The position numbers and the translations under genes are program-made. This document shows, one piece after another, positions 42,148 through 49,860 of a stretch of DNA of 64,000 bases. The DNA is from Neorhizobium alkalisoli (GTDB lineage Bacteria; Pseudomonadota; Alphaproteobacteria; Rhizobiales; Rhizobiaceae). The stretch covers positions 486,321-550,320 of the forward strand of contig NZ_VIWP01000005.1 of assembly GCF_007829835.1 (NCBI RefSeq). The letters run 5' to 3'. Position 1 is the first letter of the stretch. Each line of letters starts with the position of its first letter. The notes under the pieces were generated by a model, which worked only from the letters and a program-made list of their open reading frames with translations, did not search any database and was not told the origin of the DNA.

Positions 42148-42846
42148 TCATCCTACGCCGACATATCTGGATAACAAGGATGGATCGTCCCTCAAATCCT
42201 GAACCGGCATCGTCGCCTGCGCCCTGCCGTTTTCGACAAAGCAGACACGGTCGGCGACCGACAGCACGGCCTCGACCCTCTGCTCGACCAAAACGATCGC
42301 CTTGCCGTGATCGCGCAGCGTGACGATGACATCGCGGATGGTGGCGATCATCGATGGCATCAGCCCCTCGGTAGGCTCATCCAGCAGAATGACGGAAGGA
42401 TCGATGCAGAGCGCGCGCGCGGTCGCAAGCATCTGCTGTTCGCCGCCGGACAAGGTGCCGGAAACCTGGCCAAGCCGCTCCTGCAGGCGGGGAAACAAGG
42501 CGAGCGCCTCGTCGAGTACACGACGCGGACTGCGGCGCGTCATCAGCCCGATTTCGAGATTTTCCCGCACCGTCAGTTCCGAGAACAGCCGGCGGCCCTG
42601 CGGCACATAACCGATGCCACGTCTCGGCACTTCATGGGCCGGCAGTGTCGAGATTTCGGCACCATCCAGACGGACGCTGCCGCGCTGCGCCCGCGCAAGC
42701 CCCATGATGGCGCGCAGCGTAGTCGTCTTGCCCGCGCCGTTGCGACCGAGAAGACAGAGGACTTCGCCCTTACCAAGAGTGAGTGACATGCCTTTCAAGG
42801 TCTGACTGCTGCCGTGATAGACGTCGAGATCGGAGATTTCCAGCAT
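42148..42846 (-). CDS. Branched-chain-type ABC transporter ATP-binding protein (LivF-like)
   Basis: A 232-residue ATPase: Walker A GRNGAGKTT (~35-43), signature LSGGEQQMLATAR (~132-144), Walker B VILLDEPTEGL (~152-162). LVEQRVEAVLSVADRV is the LivF form of the switch region. The ATG at 42846 follows the LivG stop by one base. It is the last gene of the five-gene importer operon (45434 to 42148, binding protein at 45533). HAAT-type importers take branched-chain amino acids, urea, amides or aromatic acids. Operator C upstream suggests co-regulation with the heterocycle pathway, so an aromatic or heterocyclic acid is likely. Confidence 0.88.
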   Translation of the reverse strand: MLEISDLDVYHGSSQTLKGMSLTLGKGEVLCLLGRNGAGKTTTLRAIMGLARAQRGSVRLDGAEISTLPAHEVPRRGIGYVPQGRRLFSELTVRENLEIGLMTRRSPRRVLDEALALFPRLQERLGQVSGTLSGGEQQMLATARALCIDPSVILLDEPTEGLMPSMIATIRDVIVTLRDHGKAIVLVEQRVEAVLSVADRVCFVENGRAQATMPVQDLRDDPSLLSRYVGVG

Positions 42847-42847
42847 G

Positions 42848-43582
42848 TCAGCCCGTCCCCAGATAGGCGGCCTGCACGGCCGCGTTGGCGCGGATATTTT
42901 CGGGCGAACCTTCGGCAAGGATCTCGCCATGGTTCAGCACCGTGATCGTATCGGCGAGTTTCATCACCACCGGCATGTTGTGCTCGATCAGCAGGACGGT
43001 CGCGGAGCGGGAAATCTCCTTCACCAGCCGACAGAAATTCTCAATCTCACCATCGGAAAGCCCCTGCGTCGGTTCGTCGAGGATGAGAAGCTTTGGCTCC
43101 AGCGCCAGCCCCATGGCCACTTCGAGCAGCCGCTGATGACCATAGGACATGGTGCCGGCGCGATCCCTGAGCCTATCGCTGAGTCCCACATGCTCCAGCG
43201 CTTCCTTTGCCTTCGCGGCAATTACCGCCGGCTTCGCTCCAGGCGAACGCTGCAAGGCGCTTTGTGCCGAGAGCGCGACATTGTCGAACACGCTCAGCAT
43301 CGGATAGATGCTTGTGATCTGGAACGTATAGGCGATGCCGTCCCGCACGCGCTTGTGTGCCGGGCGGGCGGTAATGTCATTGCCGAGAAACTCGATCGAG
43401 CCGGCGCTCGGCGCGATGCGGCCGGACAGAAGCGAAACGAAGGTCGTCTTGCCCGCGCCGTTCGGGCCGATCAGCGCGCGGATTTCGCCTTCGCGGATGG
43501 CAAAATTCACATCGTTGACCGCCTTCAGCCCGCCGAATTGGCGGCTGAGGCCCTTGGTCCTGAGCAGGGTCACGGAAGCCAC
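42848..43582 (-). CDS. Branched-chain-type ABC transporter ATP-binding protein (LivG-like)
   Basis: A 244-residue ATPase with Walker A GPNGAGKTTFVSLLSG (~39-54), Q-loop TFQITSIYP (~86-94), signature MSYGHQRLLEVAMGLAL (~145-161) and Walker B LLILDEPTQGLS. The GH in place of GG in the signature is common in LivG proteins. Several GTG codons can start the gene; I choose 43582 because AAAGGTGG lies five bases upstream, with 43591 the longer alternative. It overlaps the LivM gene by 13 bases. With LivF it powers the LivHM permease pair. Confidence 0.87.
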   Translation of the reverse strand: MASVTLLRTKGLSRQFGGLKAVNDVNFAIREGEIRALIGPNGAGKTTFVSLLSGRIAPSAGSIEFLGNDITARPAHKRVRDGIAYTFQITSIYPMLSVFDNVALSAQSALQRSPGAKPAVIAAKAKEALEHVGLSDRLRDRAGTMSYGHQRLLEVAMGLALEPKLLILDEPTQGLSDGEIENFCRLVKEISRSATVLLIEHNMPVVMKLADTITVLNHGEILAEGSPENIRANAAVQAAYLGTG

Positions 43583-44532
43583 GGCAACCACCTTTCGCGG
43601 ATCGTCCCCAAAATGCCTTTCGGGAAGAAAAGCACGAGCAGCACCAGCGCCACGCCAGTGACGAGCAGATAGGCCGCTGTATACTCGCTGGCGATATCGA
43701 TCATGTAGAACATCAGGATACTACCGAGTAGCGGCCCGAGCACGGTGCCTGCGCCCCCGAGCAGCGTGAACAGCAGCGCCTCGATCGAATACTGGATGGA
43801 GGCAAAGCTTGCGCCGATATAGGCAAACAGAAGGCCATAGGCCGCGCCCGCCATGGCCGAAATCGTGCCGGAGACGACAAGCGCGCCCAGTTTCGTCCTG
43901 AACGTGTCGAAGCCAAGCATCAGCGTGCGCGGCTCGTTTTCGCGGATGGCGATCAGCACTCGGCCCATCGGCCCGCGCACCAGGATAAGGATGACGAACA
44001 GCGTGATGGCCAGCAGCGCCAGCGCCAGATTATAGCGCAGGACCGCATTCGTCAGATCGACATGCAGGCCGAGGAAATCGAAGTTGCGGGCGGAGGCCGG
44101 CATGGTCAGGCCTTCTTCACCGCGGGTATAATCGGTGAAATAGGTGATCGTCAGATAGGCCACCTGCCCGAACATCATGGTGACGATCATGAAGGCGACG
44201 CCGGTCGTGCGCAGGGCGACGAGACCGATGATAAGCGACAGAAGCGCGCCGCAACATATACCGATCAGGAAGGCGAGCGGCACGCCGAGATCGGTGTAAT
44301 AGGCCGTCATGCCAGCGCCGTAGAGACCGGCCGCAAAGAACATCGCATGGCCGAGGCTGAGCAGGCCGGTATAACCGAACAGCATATTGTAGCCCATTGC
44401 ATAGATGGCGAGCACCATCACCCGCGTCATGGCCAGATAATGATAATCCGGCAGCACGAACTGGACGAGGAAGAGGGCCGCAAGCACCGCGACATGCAGC
44501 GCGATGACGCGCATCGTACGGGATGCCGTCAT
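43570..44532 (-). CDS. Branched-chain-type ABC transporter permease (LivM-like)
   Basis: A 320-residue permease with eight to ten helices. It carries GYNMLFGYTGLLSLGHAMFFAAG (~47-69) and IRENEPRTLMLGFDTFRTKL (~195-214, the coupling loop), both conserved in LivM. The ATG at 44532 overlaps the LivH stop by ATGA. It pairs with LivH to form the channel. An ending rich in Trp/Leu (RERWLPWLP) is ordinary for the family. Confidence 0.9.
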   Translation of the reverse strand: MTASRTMRVIALHVAVLAALFLVQFVLPDYHYLAMTRVMVLAIYAMGYNMLFGYTGLLSLGHAMFFAAGLYGAGMTAYYTDLGVPLAFLIGICCGALLSLIIGLVALRTTGVAFMIVTMMFGQVAYLTITYFTDYTRGEEGLTMPASARNFDFLGLHVDLTNAVLRYNLALALLAITLFVILILVRGPMGRVLIAIRENEPRTLMLGFDTFRTKLGALVVSGTISAMAGAAYGLLFAYIGASFASIQYSIEALLFTLLGGAGTVLGPLLGSILMFYMIDIASEYTAAYLLVTGVALVLLVLFFPKGILGTIRERWLPWLP

Positions 44533-45434
44533 CGTGCCTTGGCTCCGAACAGGCCTTCCGGCTTGAAGACGAGGACAAGGGCGACGAGCAGGGTCGAGAT
44601 CATCTTGGCAAGCGTCGGCGAGAAGAAGACGGAAATGATGCCGTCGCTGAGACCGATCAGCAGCGCCGCGACGACGGTTCCTCTCAAGCTTCCAAGTCCA
44701 CCCAGAATGACCACGATGAAGGACAGAAGCAGCGGGTCGAGCCCCATCAGGTAATGCGCCTGCCGGATCGGCACGATCAGCACGGCGGCAATGGCGGCCA
44801 GCATCGCGCCGGCGGCAAACACGAAGGCATAGACACGCTCGATCGGGATGCCGAAGGCCTGGGCCGTCTCGCGGTCGAACTGGGTCGCCCGCATGATCAG
44901 GCCGAGACGGGTGCGGCTCAGCACGAACCAGACGGCGACAAGCATCACGATCGCGGCGACGATGACAAAGAGATTATAGCCGGAATAACCGAACCAGGGC
45001 AGCTGGATGCGGTAATAGAAGGGCGCCGGCACCGGCCTTGCATCCGGTCCATAGGTCAGAAGCGTGGTCTGCTGGATGATATAGAGCATGCCGATCGTCG
45101 CGACGATCGTCGATTCCGGATCGTAATTCAGGCGCTTGAGAATCAGGCGTTCGCTTGCAAATGCGATGGCGCCGACGATAATGGGGCTGACGATCAGCGC
45201 CACAAAGAAGCCGACCGCGGGGTGCATCCCGAACATCGACGCCACCCACCAGGCAAAGACGGCGCCCAGCATATAAAATTCGCCATGGGCAACATTGACG
45301 ACGCGCATGACGCCGAAGACGAGCGACAGACCAAGTGCGGTCAGGGTCAGAACGGCAGCCTGAAGCAGCCCTTCCAATGTCGCAAGCAGCAGAAACGGAC
45401 CGAAAGCCAAGACTTTCTCCTTATGCAGGGACAC
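44529..45434 (-). CDS. Branched-chain-type ABC transporter permease (LivH-like)
   Basis: A 301-residue permease with about eight helices, including TALGLSLVFGVMRVVNVAHGEFYMLGA (~32-58), the classical LivH signature, and MRATQFDRETAQAFGIPIERVYAF (~183-206) as coupling loop. The GTG start at 45434 is supported by AAGGGG five bases upstream. A gap of 98 bases separates it from the binding-protein gene. It belongs to the operon under operator C. Confidence 0.9.
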   Translation of the reverse strand: MSLHKEKVLAFGPFLLLATLEGLLQAAVLTLTALGLSLVFGVMRVVNVAHGEFYMLGAVFAWWVASMFGMHPAVGFFVALIVSPIIVGAIAFASERLILKRLNYDPESTIVATIGMLYIIQQTTLLTYGPDARPVPAPFYYRIQLPWFGYSGYNLFVIVAAIVMLVAVWFVLSRTRLGLIMRATQFDRETAQAFGIPIERVYAFVFAAGAMLAAIAAVLIVPIRQAHYLMGLDPLLLSFIVVILGGLGSLRGTVVAALLIGLSDGIISVFFSPTLAKMISTLLVALVLVFKPEGLFGAKAR

Positions 45435-45532
45435 ACGTGCCCCTTGCCGAATGCCATGAAAGATCAGGGAAAGGAAGCACGAGAGACGGCTGAGGGCACC
45501 GATTGTAGCGGCGCCCTCGGCTCAAGGCTCGG

Positions 45533-46852
45533 TCAGAGCGACATCTTCGTATAGTCGGCCTTTACCTCGTACATGCCGTCCTCGATCGAGGTGCGATGGA
45601 CGACGTCCATTCGCGCGCCATTGACCTTGGAGATGTTCTGGTGGCCGTAGGCCTGGTGGTTCTTGCCGTTGAAGATCTTGTCGCCCTGCGGGTGATCTCG
45701 GCCTTCATCGAATTTCTCGATCGCCTCAAGCGCTTCGATGAACTTGGCCTTGTCCTTGGGGCCGGCATAACCAGCAGACTGCATGGCCTGCTTGATCGTG
45801 AACAGGGTTTCCCAGACGCCGTACATATGGGCGTAGGTGGAAATATCCTTCGGATCGGCCTTGCTGGCACCATTATCATCGACGCCAACTGCGGCGCGAT
45901 AGAGCTTGTCCCACTGGCTCTGGTCCTTCTGGGCATAACGCGGCATGCCTTCCCAGAAATAGGTGCCATCGAGGAAGCCCAGCTGCGGTGTCGCGAGATT
46001 AACGGCCTCGACGCTGTCGATAAAGCCGAAAATAGCCGGACGCTGCGAGCCGTAGAACTGGCCGAGTTCGGTGACGAAGGTGAGAACCGCCGGGCCGACC
46101 ATGATGTGATAGAGCACATCGGTATCGGTCGGAATGCGCGGCAGGTAGCGGGTAAAGGACGTTTCCGTCGGCGGCACGGCAATCATCTCGACGACCTGAC
46201 CGCCCTGCGCCTTGATGGCCGGCGGAAGATTGTCGCGATGGTCGTAACCGAAAGCGTAGTCCGGGAAGATCATCGTGACCTTCTTACCGAGGTTCTTGGT
46301 GATCCACGGCGCCATGGACGTGACCTGGCTGCGCACATCGGTAATGCCCGGCTGGAAGCAGTAGCGGTTGAGACTGCCCGACGAGACATGCGTGCCTTCC
46401 GACACGACGAGATAGGGCATCTTGAGTTCGCCGGCACGCGGCGCAGCACCCACGACGACATGGGAGAAGAGCGTGCCGAAAACGGCATCGACTTTGTGCT
46501 GGGTCGCGAATTTTTCGACGACTTCGGCACCGCGCTTGGGATCGGTGCCGTCATCCTCGACGATCAGCTGGACCGGCCGGCCGTTAATGCCGCCCTCGTC
46601 ATTGATGATCTTGACCGCAGCATTGGCGACGCGCTCGTACCAGCGGCCGTAGGATGCGCCGATACCGGTGCGGTGACATTCGAAACCGAGCTTGATCGGC
46701 TCGGACGTCTGGGCCTGCGCATAGCGGACAAAGCCGGGAGAAACGGAAGAAATAATGCCGGCGCCGGTCGCAGCTCCCATTCCGAGAAGCGTGGAGCGGC
46801 GGGTGATCGAAGATTTAGGTTCTTTGGTTTTATCGGTGGTTTTATCGCTCAT
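45533..46852 (-). CDS. HAAT-family ABC substrate-binding protein (LivJ/urea/amide type)
   Basis: A 439-residue periplasmic type-I binding protein. It has a Tat signal, SITRRSTLLGMGAATGAGI (~15-33), and the mature part begins EPIKLGFECHRTGIGASYGR. VQLIVEDDGTDPKRGAEVVEKF (~98-119) is typical of HAAT proteins. This protein resembles those that bind urea, short amides or aromatic acids more than classical leucine binding proteins, judged by its length and HRTG segment. GAGGGG lies upstream of the ATG at 46852. Operator C is 154 bases upstream, so the importer is likely part of the palindrome regulon. Confidence 0.88.
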   Translation of the reverse strand: MSDKTTDKTKEPKSSITRRSTLLGMGAATGAGIISSVSPGFVRYAQAQTSEPIKLGFECHRTGIGASYGRWYERVANAAVKIINDEGGINGRPVQLIVEDDGTDPKRGAEVVEKFATQHKVDAVFGTLFSHVVVGAAPRAGELKMPYLVVSEGTHVSSGSLNRYCFQPGITDVRSQVTSMAPWITKNLGKKVTMIFPDYAFGYDHRDNLPPAIKAQGGQVVEMIAVPPTETSFTRYLPRIPTDTDVLYHIMVGPAVLTFVTELGQFYGSQRPAIFGFIDSVEAVNLATPQLGFLDGTYFWEGMPRYAQKDQSQWDKLYRAAVGVDDNGASKADPKDISTYAHMYGVWETLFTIKQAMQSAGYAGPKDKAKFIEALEAIEKFDEGRDHPQGDKIFNGKNHQAYGHQNISKVNGARMDVVHRTSIEDGMYEVKADYTKMSL

Positions 46853-47159
46853 GTGAAATTTCCCCTCTTAGTGGAAATGACGTCCGTCATTCTGATGCGA
46901 CAGATCATTCGACTACCAACAAATCACGATGTTTGACGATTGACAAGCGCAACGCGCGAGGTCCTGCAAAACAACTATTTTAACGTGGACTTCGGCAGCC
47001 GCTCCTGTTTGTATGCCAATGATTGCCCCTCTGATCGCCCTCCTGGGCCAGCGGATCGGAGTGGTCCTCAGTCTGGCGGAAGACACCGCCGCATGGAAGT
47101 ACCCATCGGCAAAATCAGGCATTATGGACGTTAGATCGGGCGACGAATTCGGGGGCGAA
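46853..47159. other. Divergent region between the binding-protein gene and the membrane-protein gene
   Basis: The 307-base region holds operator C (47006-47021) near its middle, about 154 bases from the minus-strand ATG and 139 bases from the plus-strand ATG, so it could act on either gene. A TTGACA occurs on the plus strand near 46941, but not at the spacing seen at the other sites. No short gene is convincing. Confidence 0.5.
47006..47021. promoter_or_regulatory. Operator C
   Basis: On the minus strand the site reads CATTGGCATACAAACA, matching the regulon consensus CRTTTGYAYRCAAAYG at all but two positions. It lies between the divergent branched-chain-type ABC operon and the gene at 47160. 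Unlike five of the other sites it has no TTGACA box 20-23 bases upstream in either orientation. Confidence 0.65.
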
Positions 47160-48641
47160 ATGAAGTTGCAAGTCACGGGCCGCAAAGGGCGATCCTTGCC
47201 GCCAATCCGCCTGTCGCCAATTTGTCTATCGGCCGCGCTCTCATGCCTTTTGCTGAACCCCGCCCCGGCAGCGGCCCATGGCACCGAACGTGGCCTGGTC
47301 ATGCTGCTGCCCACCGATTATTACCTGACGGGCGGCGCCATCGCCGTTGTCGCCACATTCGTCGCCCTGCTGCTTGTCCCTTCGCTCTGGTTCGATCGCG
47401 CAAGCCGCGCGGTCATCACCCTCCACCGCCGCCCCGTGGCACCGACCGTCTTCACCAGCACGGCAACATTTCTGCTTCTCGCCGTGCTTGTCGCAACTGG
47501 CCTCTATTCGACGGCTGATCCGCTCGAAAACCCGCTGCCGCTCTTCGTCTGGACACTTTTCTGGGTCGCCTTCACCTTGCTGCAGGCAGTGGTCGGCAAT
47601 CTCTGGCCCTGGCTCAATCCGTGGTCGGGGCCACTTGCGATCCTCCGGCGCCTGAGCGGCCGGCCGATCGGCAGCGAGCCCCTTGCCCGACTTCCCGATG
47701 CGCTCGGTTATCTCCCCGCCATCATCCTGTTCCTTCTCTTCGCATGGTACGAGCTGATCTCGCTCGCGCCCGAAGATCCGCCACGGCTTGCCTTTGCGGT
47801 CACGCTCTATTGGCTTGGCAATCTCGCCGCGATGATCCTGTTCGGCGAGGAGGAATGGACGCGGCGCGGCGAACCCTTCTCCGTCTATTTCCGCATGATC
47901 GGCATGATCGCTCCGCTGCAGATCGAACCGCCGAAAAGCGGCATATGGGCAACGGTGCGGATCGGCTGGCCGGGCCAGCGCTGCGTCACGCAGGATCCAC
48001 CACCCGTCAGCGCCGCCATATTCCTGCTGCTGACGCTCGGCACCGCATCCTTCGACGGATTTGCCGAAACCTTCACATGGCTTTCGGCGATCGGCATCAA
48101 TCCGCTGGAATTTCCGGGCCGCAGCGCCGTCACCCTGCCGAACACATTCGGGCTGATCGCGGCTCCGCTGACGCTGGGGCTGGTCTATTTCGTCTCTGTC
48201 TTCGCCGGAGCCTGGCTTGCCGGCGAAAGGGATGCGGTGAGATTTCGCCTGCTAGCCTCCCATCTCGTCTATTCGATCATACCGATCTCGGTCGCCTTCC
48301 ATGGCGCGCATTATCTCAGCCTGCTGCTGATCAACGGGCAATATCTCTACGCCGCCATCTCCGACCCGTTTTCGCAAGGCTGGGACCTGTTCGGCACGGC
48401 GGAATGGCATGTGACGGCCTCCATGCTGATCGACATCCACAATGTCGAAAAACTCTGGACCGCACAGACGGCGATCATCGCCGGTGGCCATTGTATCGGC
48501 ATCCTGCTCGCCCACATGATCGCGCTCCGGCATTTCGAAAAGCCCGCACGCGCCACCGTAAGCCAGATCTTTCTCGCCCTCGTCATGGTCGGCTACACCG
48601 TGTTCGGCCTCTGGCTCCTGTCGACGCCGACCGTGGGCTGA
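47160..48641 (+). CDS. Polytopic membrane protein of unknown function
   Basis: A 493-residue protein. A signal-like segment, LSAALSCLLLNPAPAAAHG (~24-42), leads into about eleven hydrophobic helices. His residues occur near helix ends (AFHGAHYLSLLL, AEWHVTASML, GGHCIGILLAHMIALRHF), which could bind a metal or haem. I start at the ATG at 47160 with GGGGG upstream; the longer frame crosses operator C. I do not recognise the function. Similar proteins are, from memory, sometimes labelled fenitrothion-hydrolase-like, which I cannot confirm. It lies upstream of the FNR gene and beside operator C, so it may be a membrane electron carrier or transporter for the same pathway. Confidence 0.7.
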   Translation: MKLQVTGRKGRSLPPIRLSPICLSAALSCLLLNPAPAAAHGTERGLVMLLPTDYYLTGGAIAVVATFVALLLVPSLWFDRASRAVITLHRRPVAPTVFTSTATFLLLAVLVATGLYSTADPLENPLPLFVWTLFWVAFTLLQAVVGNLWPWLNPWSGPLAILRRLSGRPIGSEPLARLPDALGYLPAIILFLLFAWYELISLAPEDPPRLAFAVTLYWLGNLAAMILFGEEEWTRRGEPFSVYFRMIGMIAPLQIEPPKSGIWATVRIGWPGQRCVTQDPPPVSAAIFLLLTLGTASFDGFAETFTWLSAIGINPLEFPGRSAVTLPNTFGLIAAPLTLGLVYFVSVFAGAWLAGERDAVRFRLLASHLVYSIIPISVAFHGAHYLSLLLINGQYLYAAISDPFSQGWDLFGTAEWHVTASMLIDIHNVEKLWTAQTAIIAGGHCIGILLAHMIALRHFEKPARATVSQIFLALVMVGYTVFGLWLLSTPTVG

Positions 48642-48649
48642 CGCCAGGC

Positions 48650-48694
48650 TTGACGGCTTTCGCATTCCACGGCAATATCGTTTGTACACAAATG
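48650..48694 (+). promoter_or_regulatory. Operator D and promoter of the FNR gene
   Basis: TTGACG (48650-48655), a 17-base spacer, CAATAT (48673-48678), then the palindrome CGTTTGTACACAAATG (48679-48694) directly adjoining. This is the same -35-to-operator spacing (23 bases) as sites A and B but on the plus strand. The gene start follows 31 bases later. Confidence 0.78.
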
Positions 48695-48725
48695 AATTTT
48701 CCGCCGAGACGAAGGTGATTGAGCG

Positions 48726-49541
48726 ATGAACATGCATGCGGTCTCTGAAGCTGCGCCTGCCTTTCCGATCCCCGACAACGTGTTTGCGGAAAAGGTCGTG
48801 GCCGTCGAACATTTCACGGATCACCTGTTCCGCTTCCGCATCACCCGCCCGGCAAGTTTCCGCTTCCGCTCCGGCGAATTCATCATGATCGGCCTGCCGA
48901 ATGCCGAAAAGCCGGTCTACCGCGCCTATTCCATCGCCAGCCCTTCCTGGGACGAGGAGATCGAGTTCTTCTCGATCAAGGTGCCGGACGGCCCGCTGAC
49001 GGAGCACCTGCAGAAGATCAAGCTCGGCGATACGGTGCTGATGCGCAAGAAGCCGACCGGCACGCTCGTGCTCGACGCGCTCGTGCCCGGCAAGCGGCTC
49101 TACCTGTTTTCGACTGGCACCGGCGTCGCGCCGTTTGCGAGCCTCGTACGGGACCCGGAGACCTACGAGAAATTCGAGGAAGTCGTGCTGATCCAGACCT
49201 GCCGGCAGGTGGATGAGCTGACCTATATCACCCGCCTGGTCGAGGACCTCGCCAACGACCCGCTCGTCGGCGAAATGGTCGAGGGCCGGCTAAAGCTGTT
49301 CACCAGCACGACGCGCCAGACTTTTCCCCGCATGGGCCGGATCACCGACCTGATGGGCGATGGCCGCTTCTTCGACATGACCGGCCTGCCGGCCATCTCG
49401 CCGGAGATCGACCGCGCCATGATCTGTGGCTCGATGGCGATGATCAAGGACACGTCTGCCATGATGGAAGGTTTTGGACTGGTCGAAGGTGCCAATAACA
49501 AGCCGGCCACCTTCGTCGTGGAAAGGGCGTTTGTGGGGTGA
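48726..49541 (+). CDS. fpr: Ferredoxin-NADP reductase
   Basis: A 271-residue flavoenzyme of the bacterial FprA type. It has YRAYSIASPSWDEEIEF (~60-76, the FAD-binding RxYS motif), GTLVLDALVPGKRLYLFSTGTGVAPFASLVRDP (~108-140, with GTGxAP for NADP), and MICGSMAMIKD (~229-239). It ends VERAFVG, as bacterial FprA proteins do. It moves electrons between NADPH and ferredoxin or flavodoxin in the cytoplasm. A general fpr is usually encoded elsewhere in rhizobia, so this copy under operator D is likely dedicated to the pathway, for example reducing the ferredoxin needed by the Hnr-like enzyme. No ferredoxin gene is in the window. Confidence 0.9.
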   Translation: MNMHAVSEAAPAFPIPDNVFAEKVVAVEHFTDHLFRFRITRPASFRFRSGEFIMIGLPNAEKPVYRAYSIASPSWDEEIEFFSIKVPDGPLTEHLQKIKLGDTVLMRKKPTGTLVLDALVPGKRLYLFSTGTGVAPFASLVRDPETYEKFEEVVLIQTCRQVDELTYITRLVEDLANDPLVGEMVEGRLKLFTSTTRQTFPRMGRITDLMGDGRFFDMTGLPAISPEIDRAMICGSMAMIKDTSAMMEGFGLVEGANNKPATFVVERAFVG

Positions 49542-49563
49542 GCAGCGACGGCCTCCGGCCGGC

Positions 49564-49586
49564 AAAACGCTCCAGTGGAGCGTTTT
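49564..49586 (+). terminator. Intrinsic terminator after the FNR gene
   Basis: AAAACGCTCC and GGAGCGTTTT form a perfect 10-bp stem with a 3-base loop, 22 bases after the stop codon at 49541. The stem ends in TTTT, so it should terminate the plus-strand transcript. Confidence 0.7.
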
Positions 49587-49691
49587 GAGCTGCGAACGCC
49601 TTGAGCCAAAGCGAAGGGCTGGGGGCTGCGGCAATTTCCACAACCTTACGCAAGTTGGACGATGTCTATTGGCTGGGCGTTGGCCTCTCCG

Positions 49692-49810
49692 ACCTCATCC
49701 CTGTGCTTGTCACAGGGATCCAGCCGACGCGCGTCTGCGCGGCCAGAAGAGTTCTTTCAGCCCAAAGACTTGGGCTGGCTAGATTCCTGTGCCCGTCACA
49801 GGAATGAGGT
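49692..49810. repeat. RIME-like palindromic intergenic repeat
   Basis: A 119-base element in the 319-base gap between fpr and the molybdenum hydroxylase. The outer arms are ACCTCAT/ATGAGGT. Inside are two near-identical hairpins, ATCCCTGTG-CTTGT-CACAGGGAT (49697-49719) and ATTCCTGTG-CCCGT-CACAGGAAT (49783-49805), and a central stem AGCCCAA/TTGGGCT (49759-49776). This layout is like the mosaic palindromic repeats (RIME type) scattered between genes in rhizobia and agrobacteria. No second copy was seen in the window. The rest of the gap holds the fpr terminator and nothing else evident. Confidence 0.65.
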
Positions 49811-49860
49811 GGGCGGCGCATTCCTTCAATCCTTCAGCAACCGCAGCTGAAATCCGCATC

